Part shown: in pieces, positions 5,218 through 6,192 of the stretch
How the letters are laid out: each line of letters starts with the position of its first letter
Position numbering within the stretch: the stretch's first letter is position 1
Assembly: GCA_946616385.1 (NCBI GenBank)
Contig: CAMOIZ010000061.1
Location: 1-6,192, forward strand
Direction of reading: 5' to 3'
DNA length: 6,192 nt
From: an uncultured Bacteroidales bacterium
Lineage (GTDB): Bacteria; Bacteroidota; Bacteroidia; Bacteroidales; UBA932
Translations under genes and position numbers: made by a program
The notes under the pieces: model-generated
Seen by the model: only the letters and a program-made list of their open reading frames with translations
Databases searched by the model: none
What the model was told of the DNA's origin: nothing

Positions 5218-6192
5218 CAAGTATCCGGGCAAAAGCCTCCAAATCGCCTTCGCCCACGAAGGTGGCCTTCACTGGCACGGCGAAGAGGCGCTTGCGTATG
5301 GATTCATCCACCTTTTTACAGTCGAGGACGCGTACGGCGTCCTTTTCTGTTGTAAGCAGGGCGGCGGTAGGATATTTGCGGACCGATGCCGCTATTGAGC
5401 GTATGTCCGATCCCGTGAATTTATGGTGGTCGGGAAACTTGAGAACATCCACTATCTTATAGGTATCGCTCAGGTATGCGCGCAAAGGAGTATCGTCGGC
5501 TATGCCGCTGAAAAGAATCACGGTTCTGGAATAGTTGTAGCGGGGATCCGCTTCTTTGGGCCAAACCGCCACCGGAGTATCATATTCGACGGTGGTGAAA
5601 AACAGCGGCTGGTCGTCACGCAGGCGGAGTTTCTCCCTCCATCCCGTTTTCTCGTCCTCCTCCATCTCATGCGGGCACTTGGTCACTATCACCACATCGG
5701 CGTCGCCGATGCGGGAAGGAAGGTCGCGCAGTCTCCCGAACGGGAGAAGGCTGTCCTCGAAAATCGGGCGTTTGTAATTCACCAGCACGATGTTGAGCGC
5801 CGCATGGAGTTTCTTGTACTGGAAGGCGTCGTCCAGAACGATGATCTCCGTCCCGTCCGAGACCAGATTCCTGCACCCCTCCACCCGGTTCTTGTCGACC
5901 GACACTTTCACCTCCGGGAACTTGCGCTTGATCTGCAGAGGTTCATCGCCGGCAAATGCGGCCGTACTGTCAGTCATTACCTGCTGATACCCCTTGCTCT
6001 TGCGCTTATAGCCGCGGGACAACACTGCCAGCCGCGCCTCGGGGCGCAGTTCCTGCAGGAGCCGCAGTATCATCTCCGTATGAGGAGTTTTTCCCGTTCC
6101 GCCTACGGTTATATTGCCCACGCAGATGGTGGGGACTTCCGCTCCGGGAGCTTTTCTCCAGGCCTTGGCGGCACGTTTAAGAATCAAGCGTT
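5207..6192 (-). CDS. lpxK: Tetraacyldisaccharide 4'-kinase (lipid A 4'-kinase), 5'-truncated by window edge
   Basis: LpxK adds the 4'-phosphate to the tetraacylated disaccharide in lipid A synthesis at the inner face of the inner membrane. In residues numbered from the codon at 6187, it has the P-loop GNITVGGTGKTP (24-35), LSRGYKR (56-62), GDEP (80-83), LDDAFQ (118-123) with the catalytic-type Asp pair, LPFGRLRDLPSRIGDAD (148-164), DHHKF (253-257) with the family's active-site histidine region, and LTTEKDAVR (278-286). The frame is open to the right edge. The codon at 6187 is TTG and corresponds to an internal Leu of the family, so the true start and the N-terminal membrane-associated helix lie beyond the window. 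About 327 codons are visible. The stop TAA overlaps the frr 3' end by 11 bp. LDDAFQYKK replaces the LDDGFQH form common in Proteobacteria. Confidence 0.95.
   Translation of the reverse strand, partial: RLILKRAAKAWRKAPGAEVPTICVGNITVGGTGKTPHTEMILRLLQELRPEARLAVLSRGYKRKSKGYQQVMTDSTAAFAGDEPLQIKRKFPEVKVSVDKNRVEGCRNLVSDGTEIIVLDDAFQYKKLHAALNIVLVNYKRPIFEDSLLPFGRLRDLPSRIGDADVVIVTKCPHEMEEDEKTGWREKLRLRDDQPLFFTTVEYDTPVAVWPKEADPRYNYSRTVILFSGIADDTPLRAYLSDTYKIVDVLKFPDHHKFTGSDIRSIAASVRKYPTAALLTTEKDAVRVLDCKKVDESIRKRLFAVPVKATFVGEGDLEAFARILARL

Noticed and set aside
5245..5264. CCTTCG/CGAAGG hairpin as a terminator for frr
   Set aside because: The stem is short, has no T-run on either side and encodes the conserved-looking C-terminal part of LpxK. 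It is kept only as a note in the overlap finding.

Overview
This window looks like an ordinary core-genome segment of a member of the Bacteroidota, most likely a Bacteroidales gut-type lineage with moderately high GC. Three things suggest this: the ribosomal cluster order rplM-rpsI-rpsB-tsf, promoter boxes of the phylum-specific TAnnTTTG (-7) / TTG (-33) type, and A-rich translation start regions that lack strong Shine-Dalgarno sequences. The family features of L13 (GTG start, MDTLSYK N-terminus) and of the five-helix cytochrome b (SdhC/FrdC) also fit. I cannot name a genus from the sequence alone.

Layout. Positions 1-44 hold the edge of a GC-rich palindrome that resembles a dispersed intergenic repeat. 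On the minus strand, from high to low coordinate, lie rplM (L13), rpsI (S9), a 156-bp gap with two GC-rich hairpins, rpsB (S2) and tsf (EF-Ts), all concerned with ribosome structure and elongation. Upstream of rplM, a 97-bp gap carries a rho-independent terminator for the preceding sdhC that overlaps the -7 box of the rplM promoter. sdhC encodes the di-heme membrane anchor of a succinate dehydrogenase/fumarate reductase, but no flavoprotein or iron-sulfur subunit gene is next to it. sdhC and pyrH are divergently transcribed from a 95-bp gap with back-to-back promoters.

On the plus strand, pyrH (UMP kinase) and frr (ribosome recycling factor) are separated by a gap almost filled by a 72-nt stem-loop. 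The 3' end of frr overlaps by 11 bp the 3' end of convergent lpxK (lipid A 4'-kinase), which runs off the right edge of the window and lacks its N-terminus here.

Together the window encodes translation components, a nucleotide kinase, a respiratory membrane subunit and an outer-membrane lipid A enzyme. I found no mobile element, CRISPR array, tRNA, rRNA or defence system, and no evidence for a new multi-gene system. The points worth a second look are in the non-coding DNA (overlapping terminator/promoter, pyrH-frr stem-loop, rpsB leader) and the isolated sdhC. Every gap is shorter than 160 bp.
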